Positions 37,245 through 47,683 of a DNA stretch of 64,000 bases are shown in pieces. Positions within the stretch are counted from its first letter, which is position 1. Each line of letters starts with the position of its first letter. The notes beneath the pieces are model-generated. The model saw only the letters and a program-made list of their open reading frames with translations, did not search any database and had not been told where the DNA came from. The translations under genes and the position numbers were made by a program. Source of the stretch: Fodinicola feengrottensis (GTDB lineage: Bacteria > Actinomycetota > Actinomycetes > Mycobacteriales > HKI-0501); contig NZ_WOTO01000037.1 in assembly GCF_010993775.1 (NCBI RefSeq), forward strand, positions 24,339 through 88,338, in the 5' to 3' direction.

Positions 37245-39955
37245 AATGTCGTCGTTCCTCTACCGGCTGGGCCGGGCCGCGGCACGGGCCCGTGGCCTGG
37301 TGCTGGTGGTGTGGGTAGTCGCGCTGGTCGCCGTCGGCGGGACGGCACTGCTGGCCAACCGCGGCACCGACGACGCTTTCGCCATCCCCGGTTCGGAGTC
37401 CCAGGACGCCCTCGACTATCTCGGGCACGTTTTTCCCGAGGTGAGCGGCACTTCCGCGCAGTTGGTGGTGCTCGTACCAGCCGGCCAGCGGGTGGACACC
37501 CCGGCGGCAGAGGCCGCGGTCGCCGATGCGGTGGCCCGCTTGAAAAAGGTCGACCAGGTCGCGACCGTCGTCGATCCTTTCGCGAAAAACGTGAAGAACG
37601 CGGTCTCTCGCGACCACCAGGCGGCCCTGGTCGCGGTGCTGCTCAAGGTCAATCTCGCGCACGTGTCCGCGACCACCAAGGCGACCGTGTCCGGGATCGC
37701 CGCCGACTTACAGAAAAGGCTTGGTCCAGGCGCCGGTGTCTATCCCGGCGGTGACGCTTTCTCCAATCATATACCGAAAGTGAGCGCCACCGAGGCGGTC
37801 GGCATCCTGGTCGCGCTGCTGGTGTTGTTGGTGGTCTTCAAATCGTTCATCGCCGCTGGCATGCCATTGCTCACCGCGATCCTTGGCGTGGGGATCTCGG
37901 TCGGACTCATCTTCGCTGCCACCGTCCTGACTCCGATCTCGTCGACCGCACCGCTTTTGGCGGTGATGCTGGGATTGGCGGTGGGTATTGACTATGCACT
38001 GTTCATCCTGTCCCGCCATCGAGATCAGCTCACCGAGGGCCTGGACGTCTGGACGTCGAGGAGTCGATCGCGCGAGCCACCGCGACCGCCGGATCCGCGG
38101 TCATTTTCGCTGGTCTGACCGTGGTTATCGCGCTGCTGGGACTCGCCGTCGCAGACATTCCCTTCCTGACCACGATGGGGATAGCGGCCGCGGTGGCGTG
38201 TGTGTGTTTCGCGGTTCTCATCGCGGTGACGCTGATTCCGGCGCTGTTGGGCTTCGCCGGCGAGCGGTTGCGGCCCAGGGCACCGAAACGTCGCAAGAAG
38301 CCACGCCGTACGCGCCCATCTTGGAGCCATCGCTGGGTTTCCCTGGTGACGCGAGCGCCGGCCGTGACGGTTGTCATCGTGGTGGCCTTACTGGCGCTGT
38401 GTACGATCCCCCCGCGCTCGGCCTGCGACTCGCGTTGCCGGACAACGGAACCGAGGAACCGGGCAGTCCCTCCCGTACGACCTATGACCTGGTCGCGAAA
38501 CATTTCGGCGAGGGCTTCAACGGTCCGCTGCTGGTCACCGTCGATATCATCGCCAGCACCGACCCGATCGGAGTCACCAACAAGATCGCCGACGAGATCC
38601 GGCGGGTTCCCGGAGTGGCCGCTGTCCCGCTGGCCACGCCCAACCCGAAGGCCGACACCGCGATTATCCAGGTGGTGCCCACGACGGCCCCGGATTCGCC
38701 GCAGACCGAACAACTCGTCACCCGGCTGCGGGCGCTGGAGCCGCATTTCCTTGCCGCGTACGGAACCGCGACCGCCGTCACCGGCCTGACCGCGGTCGGC
38801 ATCGACGTGTCGGCCAAGTTGGGCGGATCGCTGCTGCCCTTCGGCTTGCTGGTGGTCGGGCTTTCGCTCGTCCTGCTGGCCATGGTGTTCCGATCGATCG
38901 CGGTGCCGATCAAGGCAACCTTGGGCTATCTGTTGTCCGTTGGTGCGGCTTTTGGTGCCACCTCGTTCGTTTTCGTGCAGGGTCATCTGGCTGGGATCCT
39001 GAATGTGTCGCATGTCGGCAATGTCATCAGTTTTCTGCCCATCATCCTGATGGGCGTGCTTTTTGGCCTGGCGATGGACTATGAGGTCTTCCTGGTTTCC
39101 CGGATCCGTGAGGACTACGTCCATCACCGTGATCCACGGCACGCCATCGAGTCCGGTTTCGTTTCCGCGTCCCGGGTGGTGGTCAGCGCGGCGATCATCA
39201 TGTTCGCGGTTTTCGCGGCGTTCGTACCCGAAGGCAGCGCGACCATCAAGCCGATCGCTTTCAGCCTCGCGGTCGGCGTGTTCGTGGACGCTTTTATCGT
39301 ACGAATGACTTTGGTGCCGGCCGTGTTGGCGTTGCTGGGGCATCGGGCGTGGTGGCTGCCGACCTGGCTGGATCGCAAACTTCCGATCTTCGACGCGGAA
39401 GGCGACGCGATGGTGCACGAGCTGCGGCTGGCCGACTGGCCGTCGCCGCGGTCGGGTGAGGTTATTAGCGCCCGCGAACTGCGGGTTGGCGATGACCGCG
39501 ACCGTACCGTTTTCGGTGGTGTGGAACTGCACGTGGCACCCGGGCAGCTGCTCGGTCTGCACGGCCCGGGGCCGTCCGGGAAGTCCGCGCTGCTGTTCAC
39601 CCTGGCCGGTCGGGTGTCGAGAGTGGACGGTGATCTGAAGGTCCTCGGCCACGTCCTTCCGCAGCATGCTCACGCCGTACGCACCAAGGTCGCACTGATT
39701 TCCTGCCGGGACACCGACGCGGCCGCCGATCAGGCCCGCGCGGCGGTGGCCGCCGGCATCACTCTGGTACTGCTCGACGATCTCGATACCGTGGTGAACA
39801 CCGCACAGCGGGAGATTTTCCGCGCACTGTTCGCTCAACCCAGTCAGGTTACTTTCGTCTTCACCTGCCAGAATCCGCTGCTGTTGCAGGACATCCTGCC
39901 ACCGGACAAACTCACCACCGTCGCGCTCGCGGCGCAGCCAGTCGAGGTCGCCTGA
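37245..39955 (+). CDS. MMPL/RND transporter with fused C-terminal ABC ATPase domain, frame interrupted
   Basis: About 900 residues. Two MMPL halves each start with a membrane helix and an extracytoplasmic loop, followed by helix bundles (SATEAVGILVALLVLLVVFKSF, GLAVGIDYALFILSRHRDQ; second half GLAMDYEVFLVSRIRED, ASRVVVSAAIIMFAVFAAFVPEG). After helix 12 the chain continues in the same frame into an ABC-type nucleotide-binding domain with Walker A GPGPSGKS, a shortened middle without a clear LSGGQ, and LVLLDDLD as Walker B. Frame shifts (near 38050, 38290 and 38420) all lie before the second half, so the MMPL-ABC junction is intact. The stop overlaps the start of the YhgE gene (TGATG). Role: proton-driven export of lipids or drugs, perhaps linked to an ABC step. 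Confidence 0.85.
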
Positions 39956-41951
39956 TGTACACGCCGTTCGCGTACGCTGTTCGCGCCATCACTCCGGGCC
40001 CACTGACCTGGCGGACCTGGGCCGGCCTGATCGCCCTGCCAGTGGTGATCGCGGGGTTGCTGACCTGGGCTTTCTGGAATCCGCTCGGCGACCACAGCGC
40101 GGCCAAAGCCGCCGTCGTCAACACCGACGTACCGGTCACCGTGAATGGTCAGATCATCCCCATCGGCCGAGAGCTGGCCGGAAAACTCACCCATAGCAAG
40201 GATTCCAGCTACAGCTGGGTGCTCACCGATGCCGCGGACGCCCGGCAGGGCCTCAGCGACGGTACGTATGCGGCGGCGGTCACCATCCCGCCGAACTTCT
40301 CCGCCCAAGCCACCTCGACCAGTAAGAAGAACCCGCTGCAGGCGACCCAGGCCACCCTGCGGATCGAAACCTCGCAGCACTCCGGACTGCTGGATCCGCT
40401 CGCCAGTCGGCAGGTCGCGCAAGCCACCATGGCGACCCTCAACACCCAGATTGTCCAGACATACCTCGACAACATCTACATAGGCTTCGGGACGATCCAC
40501 AGCCAGCTGGAAGAAGCCGCCGGCGGCGCCGACGACCAGTTGGCCGCTGGCACCGCAAAACTGGCCACTGGCGCGCATGCGCTGGCCGGCGGTGCCCAGC
40601 AGTTGAGCTCGGCGGCGAACCAGCTGTCTTCCGGCGCATCCCAGCTGGCCGGTGGCACCTCGACACTGGCCACCGGGCTTTCCCAAGCGGAGCAGCAAAC
40701 CGCGAACCTGCCCGCGCTCACCCAACAGCTCGCGGCCGGCGCCCGGCAGGTCGCGAACGGCAACGAACAACTCGCCGCGGCCATCGTACCGTTGGCTGAC
40801 AAGGTGATTCACGCGATCGACACGCTGCCGTCCGCGCAGACCGCGGCCGCGCAATTCCAACAGCTTGCGGCCCGGTGCCGTGCCGATGGCGGTGACCCGC
40901 AGTTCTGCGGGCAACTTTCCCAGGTGGCGAACCGCTTCTCCAGTGATGCGAAGCTCATCGATGGCAGCCGTACGAGCATCCGCGCCGCCGCGGTGGCGAT
41001 CAAGAACAACATTCAGGCGCTCGCCGCCGGCGCTGGCAAGGTCGCCGACGGCACGGCCCAGTTGGCCGGCCAGTCCGGGAAACTGGCTGGTGGCATCGCG
41101 AGTGCGGCCGGCGGAGCCCGGAAACTGGACATCGGCGCCCACCAGCTCGCCAGTGGTGCTGGACAACTGGCCAAGGGCGGCTCGACTTTGAGCGGTGAGC
41201 CAGTCAGCTGGCCGGCGGGGTGTCGAGTGCCAACGCTGGCGCGCAAAAACTGGCCACCGGCCTGGATGCTGGTCGCGACCAGCTGCCCACCTACACCCCG
41301 GAACAGCGGACGCATCTCAAGGCCGTCGCGGCTACCCCGATTTCCGGCCAGGCCACCGACGCACCCGACTTTGGTCGTACGGCCGCGGCCCTTTTCATCA
41401 CGCTCGCGCTGTGGTGCTGCGCGCTCGCCACGTACCTCGTCACCCGCGCGGTGCCCACCAGCGTACTGATGTCTCGAGAACCCACCTGGCGGACGATTCT
41501 GCACGCCGCGGAGCCCGGCGTGGCGGTGGCCGTCATCGCGGCCGCGGTGTTGAGCGTGGTGTTCATTCCGGTCCTGGGCCTGGGGTTAGCCAGCGGAGGG
41601 TCGTTCTTTCTGGTCACTTTGCTGTCAGCGCTGACTTTCACCGCAATCAATCAAGCGATCGTGGCGATCTTCCAGCGCCCAGGCCGATTCGCCGCGATCG
41701 CCGTGCTGGTACTGACTCTGGCCACTGGCATCGTCTCCACCGTGCCCGAGGTCTTCTCGGCGGTGGAGGCGATCCTGCCCACCCACGGGGCCAACGAGGC
41801 ATTGCGGGCCATCGCCACCGGCACCGGCGGCACCGCGGCCGGCATCACCGAGTTGCTCGGGTGGCTGTTCCTCGGCGTGGTCGCCACGGTCGTCGTCACC
41901 GATCGTCGGCGTACGCTCCCGGCCGCCCACCTGCGGCTGAGCGCGTCCTAG
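39955..41951 (+). CDS. YhgE/Pip-domain membrane protein with heptad-repeat extracellular region, frame interrupted
   Basis: About 665 residues. One N-terminal helix (WAGLIALPVVIAGLLTWAFW) is followed by an extracytoplasmic region. This begins with the YhgE/Pip pattern AAVVNTDVPVTVNGQIIPIGRELAGKL and continues with a long chain of G-A-x-Q-L and G-x-x-x-L-A-x-G heptads (about 190-430). It ends with five or six helices resembling an ABC-2 permease (FITLALWCCALATYLV to LLGWLFLGVVATVVV). A frame shift lies near 41200. The family includes phage-infection protein Pip and is related to EsaA of type VII secretion. It is coupled to the MMPL-ABC gene. The final codons overlap element C. Confidence 0.85.
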
Positions 41952-42117
41952 GACGCGCTTCTAAAGCCCAGGCGGCGAGGGCCGAGCCCAAACGCCGCCT
42001 GCGAGCACCGGACGATCACACCCATACAACAAAGGTATGAGCGCGACCGCCCGGCACTCGCAGGACGACGCTTGGATCTCGACCCTCATCCACCCGGACT
42101 TCAGAAACACGTCCTAG
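41948..42117 (-). repeat. Long-hairpin palindromic element, copy C (reverse orientation)
   Basis: Read on the minus strand, the outer stem (42117-42093 with 41972-41948) is 25 bp with five G-U pairs and CTAG at both ends. The core is GGATGAGGGTCGAGATCC on the left and GGGCTCGGCCCTCGCC on the right. The inner stem of about 38 bp (42073-42035 with 42027-41990) has about ten G-U pairs, one bulge and no other mismatch. The loop is 7 bases. In the other orientation these would be A-C mismatches. The element starts within the stop codon of the YhgE gene and lies downstream of it. Confidence 0.85.
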
Positions 42118-42183
42118 CAGTCTGACTCGCCATCGCGATCTTCATCGGCGAGACTCGAAAGGGAGACCGCGAGGGAGGCAAGG

Positions 42184-43856
42184 GTGAAGGCGTTGCGAGG
42201 TCCTGGATTTGACGGTCAGGTAGCCGCGAAGGCGTTGAGTTGGCGTGATAACGCTGTCGACCGGCTGCTCGGGCTGCCGGCGGCGACCACCCAAGACGTG
42301 GAAACGCATCGGGAGCGGACCACGATGCCCGACGGTGTCGTGTTGCTCGCGGACCGATTTCGCCCGCGCGGCAACGAACCACTGCCGGTGGTGATCGTCC
42401 GGACGCCGTACGGACGCGGTGCGCTGACCCGGCAGGCCTTCGGGATGGTGTTGGCGCGCCGTGGATTCCAGGTCTTCCTGCAGAGAGCGTGCGGGGAACT
42501 TTTGGCTCCGGTGGGCGTTTTGAGGCCTTCCATCGGGAGCGGGCCGATGGGTTGGCCACCGCTGAATGGATCCGGGCCCAGCCGTGGTGCGACGGTCGGA
42601 TCGCCACCGCGGGCCCGAGCTATCTCGGTTACACCCAGTGGGCTTTCGCGCCGTACTTGGAAGAACCGCCGGCGGCGATGTGCCTCGGCGTCACCGGGTC
42701 GAATTTCGACCTCGCTCAGTACGACGGCGGCACTCTCGGCCTGCAGACCAGTCTGGTGTGGACGGTGCAGACCGGCTTACAGGAGACCAACAAATGGGGG
42801 CCGCTGGCCCGACCCCTGGTGAACCGGCGGATCGACGCCGGGCTCCGTTCGCTGCCACTGGGCGAAGCTGACGTGGTGTCGCTGGGAAAACCGTCGCCTT
42901 ATTGGCGAGAGGTCGTCGAGCACAACGGGCCGGGCAGCGAGTTTTGGTCGGACATCGACCATTCCGCCGCGGTCGCCGGCACCACCGCGCCGATCAGCAT
43001 GGTGACGGGCTGGTGGGACATCTTCCTTCCGTTGCAGCTGGCGGATTTCAAGACGTTGGCCGCCGCCGGCCGGTCGCCGCGACTGACCGTCGGGCCGTGG
43101 AACCACGGGGATCCGGGCAGCGCCAAGACGATGGTGCACGACCAGATCTCCTTCCTCGCCGCTCACTTGCAAGGGGATACCACCGGGCTGCGGCGCGCGC
43201 CGATTCGGATTTTCCTACAGGGCGCACAACGCTGGCTCGACCTCCAGCAATGGCCCCCGGCCGAAGTCACCGAGCGGCGGCTGCACTTGCTGCCGGCCGG
43301 CCGCCTCGGTGCGGACGTACCAGCGCAGAGCGGGCCGGACGTTTTCACGTACGATCCGGCAGATCCCACGCCGAACGTGGGCGGTGCGGTCTTCGCCGGC
43401 AAGTCGAAGCAGCAGGACCAGTCCACAGTGGAGCGTCGGTCCGATGTGCTGACCTTCACCGGTCCGGCGCTCACCCAGCCGCTCGACGTGGTGGGTGATG
43501 TCGTCGCCGAGGTCTTCGTCCAGACGGACAACGGTTTCGGTGATCTGGTCGTACGGCTGTGTGATGTGGACCGGGCCGGCCGTTCACTGAACGTTTGCGA
43601 CCGCATCATTCGGCTGACACCGGAGATGGCAGCTGGCCAACAGCCGGTCCGCCTCCAGTTGTGGCCCACGGCGTACCGTTTCCGCACCGGTCACCGGCTC
43701 CGCGTGCAGGTCGCGGGCGGCTCTTTCCCACGTTATCCCCGAAACCACGGCTTCGGCGAGCCGACCGCCACCGCGGTGGCGATGCGACCCACCCGCTTCC
43801 AGATCCATCACGATCCGGACCGCCCGTCCGGCCTGATCCTTCCGGTGCTGCCTTGA
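42184..43856 (+). CDS. CocE/NonD-family alpha/beta hydrolase (peptidase S15-like), frame interrupted
   Basis: About 555 residues. The N-terminal part has MPDGVVLLADRFRP and VVIVRTPYGRGALTRQ. After a frame shift near 42500 (inside the expected RGTFGSGG) the nucleophile elbow is AGPSYLGYTQW, the acid lies in MVTGWWDIFLPLQL and the histidine in VGPWNHGD. The C-terminal jelly-roll domain reads TQPLDVVGDVVAEVF and FRTGHRLRVQVAGGSFPRYPRN. Family members hydrolyse acyl esters or X-Pro dipeptides; the substrate here is unknown. GTG- and ATG-rich upstream sequence leaves the start at 42184 likely but not certain. Confidence 0.87.
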
Positions 43857-43952
43857 CCCGCCAGTGAAGAGGCGCTGGCCACAGAAGGCGTTTGTCCGTC
43901 CCTGATGTGCGAGCCTGGCAGTGACGTGATTTGTCCAGGAACGGAGACGGTT

Positions 43953-45207
43953 GTGGTTGTCCACTCGGCGACGTTGGCGGTCAACGAGCGGCTCGCGGCC
44001 ATGCGGGCCGCCGGCCAGCAGGTGGTGCATCTCGGTTTCGGCGAGGCCGGGTTGCCGGTGCTGCCGGAGATCGCCGAAGTGCTGACCGCGCACGCTGGCC
44101 GCAACGGCTATGGCCCGGTGATCGGGTCGCCCTCGGCTCGTACGGCCGCGGCCGGCTATTTCGCTAGGCGGGGGCTCAAAAAAACGGATGCCGCGCAGAT
44201 CGCTTTCGCGCCAGGAAGCAAACCTCTGCTCTACGCCCTGATCGCGGCTCTGCCTGGCGATGTCGTGCTGCCACAACCAGCATGGCTGACGTACGCGGCG
44301 CAAGCGGCGCTCGCCGGAAAACACGTCATCGGGGTGCCGGCTCCGGCCGCGGCCGGTGGCATGCCCGATCCGGCACTTCTGGAGGAAACCCTTCGAGAAG
44401 CCCGAAAAGCTGGCCGCCGCCCTGGCGTTTTGTTGCTGACCCTGCCTGACAATCCGACCGGCACTATGGCTGACCGTGCCCTGGTCGAACAGGTATGCCG
44501 GATAGCCGAAAACCACGACCTCGCGATTATTTCCGACGAGATCTACCGGGATCTCTGCCACCGTCCACAAGAGGCGGTCAGCGCGGCTTCGTACGTGCCG
44601 GACCGGACCTTCGTCACCAACGGGCTTTCCAAGGCGATGGCACTGGGCGGCTGGCGGATCGGCTTCGCCCGATTCCCGGTTGGCCCACACGGTGAGGATA
44701 TTTCGTGAGCGGGTGATCGGCATCGCCAGCGAACTATGGTCCAGTCTTGCCGCGCCCATGCAGGACGTTGCCGCGTACGTGCTGGACGATCCCGACTCGG
44801 TGATGATCCAGGTCGCCGCGAGCCGCCGGCTGCACGAGCGTATTTCCCTTGCTGTTTACGGTATCTTGACCGCTGCAGGGGCGGCCGTACGAAAGCCGAA
44901 CGCGGCTTTCTACTCGTATCCGGATCTGGAATGTTTCCGGCCGGCTCTTGCCGCTCGCGGGGTCAAGGGCTCCGACGACCTTGCCGAGTTTTTGCTAGAC
45001 CAGTACGGAATAGGCGTGTTGTCCGGCGCCGCCTTCGGTGACAACCCGGGCGCATTCCGGTTCCGGGTCGCTACGAGCCTGCTTTACGGTGAGACCGACG
45101 AGCAGCGCTGGACCGCGCTGAGCAGCGACCACCCGACAGAGTTGCCCTGGATAGCGGCAGCACTGGAGCAGCTCAAGAGCGGCCTCACTGCACTGAGGAG
45201 TCTTTAG
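43953..45207 (+). CDS. Class I/II PLP-dependent aminotransferase, frame interrupted
   Basis: About 417 residues. Recognisable are LGFGEAGLPVLPEI, GYGPVIGSPSARTAAAGYF, FAPGSKPLLYALIAAL, LTLPDNPTGTMAD, DLAIISDEIYRDLC and the PLP-lysine motif NGLSKAMALGGWRIGF. A shift near 44692 leads into the C-terminal domain (PNAAFYSYPDLECF, FRFRVATSLLYGE). It transfers an amino group between an amino acid and a keto acid; specificity is not readable. GTG at 43953 is preferred because GGAACGGAGACGG lies just upstream; ATG at 43905 is in frame. Confidence 0.87.
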
Positions 45208-45213
45208 CTAAGC

Positions 45214-46089
45214 ATGACCAGAAAACTCCTTGTGACACTGGTCGGTGTGGTTGTGCTGGCCGGATGCTCAGCCACGCCACCCACAGGTCCGGCAGTCACG
45301 GCGCCGCAGACAGATCGGGCAACGGTGGTCGCGCCGCCGGTGCATGGCCGGTTCGACTACCAGATCGGCGGACCGTACCAGCCGGACGCGTCGGTGGCGA
45401 TCGTCGACCGCGACCGACTAGTCAGCCCGGTTTCCGGAAAATACAACATTTGCTACCTGAACGCGCTGCAGAGCCAACCGGATCCCGATGATTCTTCCAG
45501 CGCACCGGCGGAAGGCACCCTGTCGTGGTGGGCCGACCAGCATCCGGATTTGGTGGTGAAAGGCCAGGATGGGCACCCGGTGATCGACCAGGAGTGGAAC
45601 GAGGCTGTTCTGGACGTGTCCACCGCGGATAAACGAGCGAAGATCCTGGAGATTGAGAAGCCGTGGATAGACGGCTGCCGAAGGTCCGGCTTCCAGGCGA
45701 TCGAACCGGACAACCTCGACTCGTACAATCGCTCGCACGGGACTTTTCCGTTTGCGGCGGACCGCGATTTCATGGTCGCGTTCGTGCGATATGCGCATTC
45801 TCGCGGGCTGGCCGTCGGACAGAAGAACGCGAACCACGAATACGGCAGGCTCGGCCGAACGGTCGTCGGGTTCGACTTCGCGATCGCCGAGGAATGCTCG
45901 TATTACCACGAATGCGGGGAATACGCGGCCGCGTACGGAAACAACTACATCGATATTGAATACAGCGACCAGGGTGAGTCGCCCTTTCGTGCGGCCTGCC
46001 AGGACCATGGAGCGCACGCCTCTGTCATTCTCCGCGACCGGCACGTGGCACCGAAGGCGGATCCTGCCTATCGCTACGAAACCTGCTGA
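45214..46089 (+). CDS. GH114-family lipoprotein (endo-alpha-1,4-polygalactosaminidase-like)
   Basis: Intact 291-residue exported lipoprotein. The lipobox is LAGC with C18 as the lipidation site, followed by a Pro/Thr-rich linker. The catalytic-like domain has the TIM-barrel pattern of family 114: FDYQIGGPY, YNICYLNALQSQPD, NEAVLDVSTADKR, GFQAIEPDNLDSYNRS, GLAVGQKNANHEYG and FAIAEECSYYHECGEY. Such enzymes cleave galactosaminogalactan-type polymers. It begins six bases after the aminotransferase stop, so it may be co-transcribed. Its 3' end overlaps the convergent TetR gene by 16 bases. Confidence 0.9.
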   Translation: MTRKLLVTLVGVVVLAGCSATPPTGPAVTAPQTDRATVVAPPVHGRFDYQIGGPYQPDASVAIVDRDRLVSPVSGKYNICYLNALQSQPDPDDSSSAPAEGTLSWWADQHPDLVVKGQDGHPVIDQEWNEAVLDVSTADKRAKILEIEKPWIDGCRRSGFQAIEPDNLDSYNRSHGTFPFAADRDFMVAFVRYAHSRGLAVGQKNANHEYGRLGRTVVGFDFAIAEECSYYHECGEYAAAYGNNYIDIEYSDQGESPFRAACQDHGAHASVILRDRHVAPKADPAYRYETC

Positions 46090-46661
46090 CCCGCGGCTCG
46101 TACGACCAGTGCGGCCAGCTCCCGGCCGGCCGCCTCGCTTAGCGGCGCGTGGTCGAGCAACAACCGATACCACAGCACACCATAGACAACGTCGATGAAG
46201 CAGCTCGATCCGTACATCCGCTGAGATTTCGCCCCGCTGCGCGGCCCGGTCCAGAATGCCGCGCAGCGCGGCCCGCCGGCCGAACAGGAACCGATCGCGG
46301 AACTGCTGGGCGAACACCGGATCCAGCAGTGCCTCGGCCATCAGCCCGACCAGGATGGGACGTTGGCTGCGCTGGCGGAAAGTGGCTGCGAGGAATGCCG
46401 TCAGATCGGCTCGCAGGGTGCCGTTGTCTGGGATCGAAATCCTGCTTGCCGCCGCCTCCAGCAGGGCGTCCAGAACGACGTCCGCCTTGGACGGCCACCA
46501 CCGGTAAATCGTCTGTTTTTACCCGCGCCCGCGCGGGCGGCGATGCCTTCGACGGTCAGCGCGGCATATCCCTTTTCTGTCAGCTCGTCGGCGGCAGCGG
46601 CCAGAATCGCCTGCCGGACCGCCTCGCTGCGCGGCCGTCCGGGCTGTCGATCACCAGTCAT
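46074..46661 (-). CDS. TetR/AcrR-family regulator, frame interrupted twice
   Basis: The N-terminal helix-turn-helix reads YAALTVEGIAARAGAGK and, after a frame shift near 46515 (a short T/A run), TIYRWWPSKADVVLDALL. The TetR_C domain contains LTAFLAATFRQRSQRPILVGLMAEALLDPVFAQQFRDRF. A second shift near 46195 precedes VVYGVLWYRLLLDHAPLSEAAG, a pattern common in this subgroup. It is divergent from the SDR gene at 46742, 80 bases away, which is the obvious candidate target. Confidence 0.87.
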
Positions 46662-46741
46662 CCCGCCACTTTACAAGACGCTGGGTCTCGCTATAGCCGG
46701 ATTGATAACGAGACGGGGCGTATTGGAATGGAAGTTTTGTC

Positions 46742-47432
46742 ATGCGGGTAGTCATCATGGGTGGTACGTCCGGAATCGGCCTCGCCAGCGCGGAAAAAAG
46801 CTGACCGCGGCCGGTGCCGACGTGATCGTTACAGGTCGCGATCCGGACCGCTTGGCGGCGGTCCGGGATCGGGTCGCGGCCGCCGAGCAGGTGGACGGGG
46901 CATCCGAATCCGAGGTGGCGTCGTTTTTTGACCGTGCCGGCGTGATTGACCATTTAGTGCTGGCCTTCAGTCCGGGCGCGGTTGGCATGGGAAATCTGTC
47001 TGACACTCGGGTCGCGGACATACGGTTGGCGTTCGAAGGAAAGCTTTTCGGCTACCTGTCGGCAATTCAGCGCGCCAAGGTGACCGGATCCATCACGATG
47101 GTGTCGGCCGTGTCCGCCCGTGCCGCGATGCCTGGCACCGTGGCACTCGCGGCGGTCAACGGGGCCATTGAACGGATCGTGCCGCCGCTCGCGGCCGAGT
47201 TGGCGCCGGTACGGGTAAATGCCGTGTCACCTGGTGTCATCGACACACCCTGGTGGGCATTTGTTCCTGATGATCAACGGCAAGTCCGGCTCGCGTCATA
47301 CACCGAGCGGATCCCGGCGGGCCGAGCGGGCGAGGCGCGGAGGTCGCCGACGCCGTGCATTATCTGATCGGCGCGGCTTACGTGACCGGTGCGGTGCTCC
47401 CGGTCGACGGTGGGGCAGCGATGGGTTCCTAG
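46742..47432 (+). CDS. SDR-family protein lacking the Tyr-Lys catalytic pair, frame interrupted
   Basis: About 230 residues. The cofactor motif is MGGTSGIGLASA, followed after a shift near 46796 by DVIVTGRDPDRLAAV. The catalytic region reads ITMVSAVSARAAMPGTVALAAVNGAIER. Where classical SDRs have YxxxK this protein has LxxxN, so ordinary alcohol-dehydrogenase chemistry is doubtful. PVRVNAVSPGVIDTPWW and VTGAVLPVDGG at the C-terminus are normal. A second shift lies near 47335. The same substitution occurs in the SDR at 62050. Divergent from a TetR gene. Confidence 0.82.
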
Positions 47433-47507
47433 TGTCTCTAAAGCCCAGGCGACGAGGGCCGAGCCCAAACGCCGCCTGCGAGCACCTGACGATCACACCC
47501 ATACAAC
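47428..47507 (-). repeat. Half copy of the palindromic element (copy D)
   Basis: The 80 bases match the corresponding half of element C almost exactly (CTCTAAAGCCCAGGCG, GAGGGCCGAGCCCAAACGCC, GATCACACCCATACAAC). They start, like element C, at the CCTAG of a stop codon, here that of the SDR gene. The match ends precisely at the apical loop, and the complementary half is absent. What follows (47499-47612) reads as an open frame tail without a start codon. Confidence 0.8.
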
Positions 47508-47616
47508 TACTACCCGAACAACGCGAACGTGAATCCCAACCACGACCCATTCGCCAGCGGCGAAGCCTGGCGATCGACCACCCCCACCTGGACCGGCGCC
47601 AAGCTCGCCTAACCCA

Positions 47617-47680
47617 TCGCGAACTCGACGTTTTCGTTGCCGACACGCCGATACTGGCGACGAAAACGTCGAGTTCGCGA
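47617..47680. terminator. 25-bp inverted repeat between convergent SDR and ppk2 genes
   Basis: Arms 47617-47641 and 47656-47680 pair over 25 bp with one G-U in plus orientation (47638 with 47659); the loop is 14 bases. It ends three bases before the ppk2 stop codon, so it probably terminates both genes. Confidence 0.75.
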
Positions 47681-47683
47681 GGG

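Noticed and set aside
38030..39838. Open frame of 602 codons antisense to the MMPL gene
   Set aside because: Low-complexity, His/Arg/Gln-rich and without motifs; an antisense shadow.
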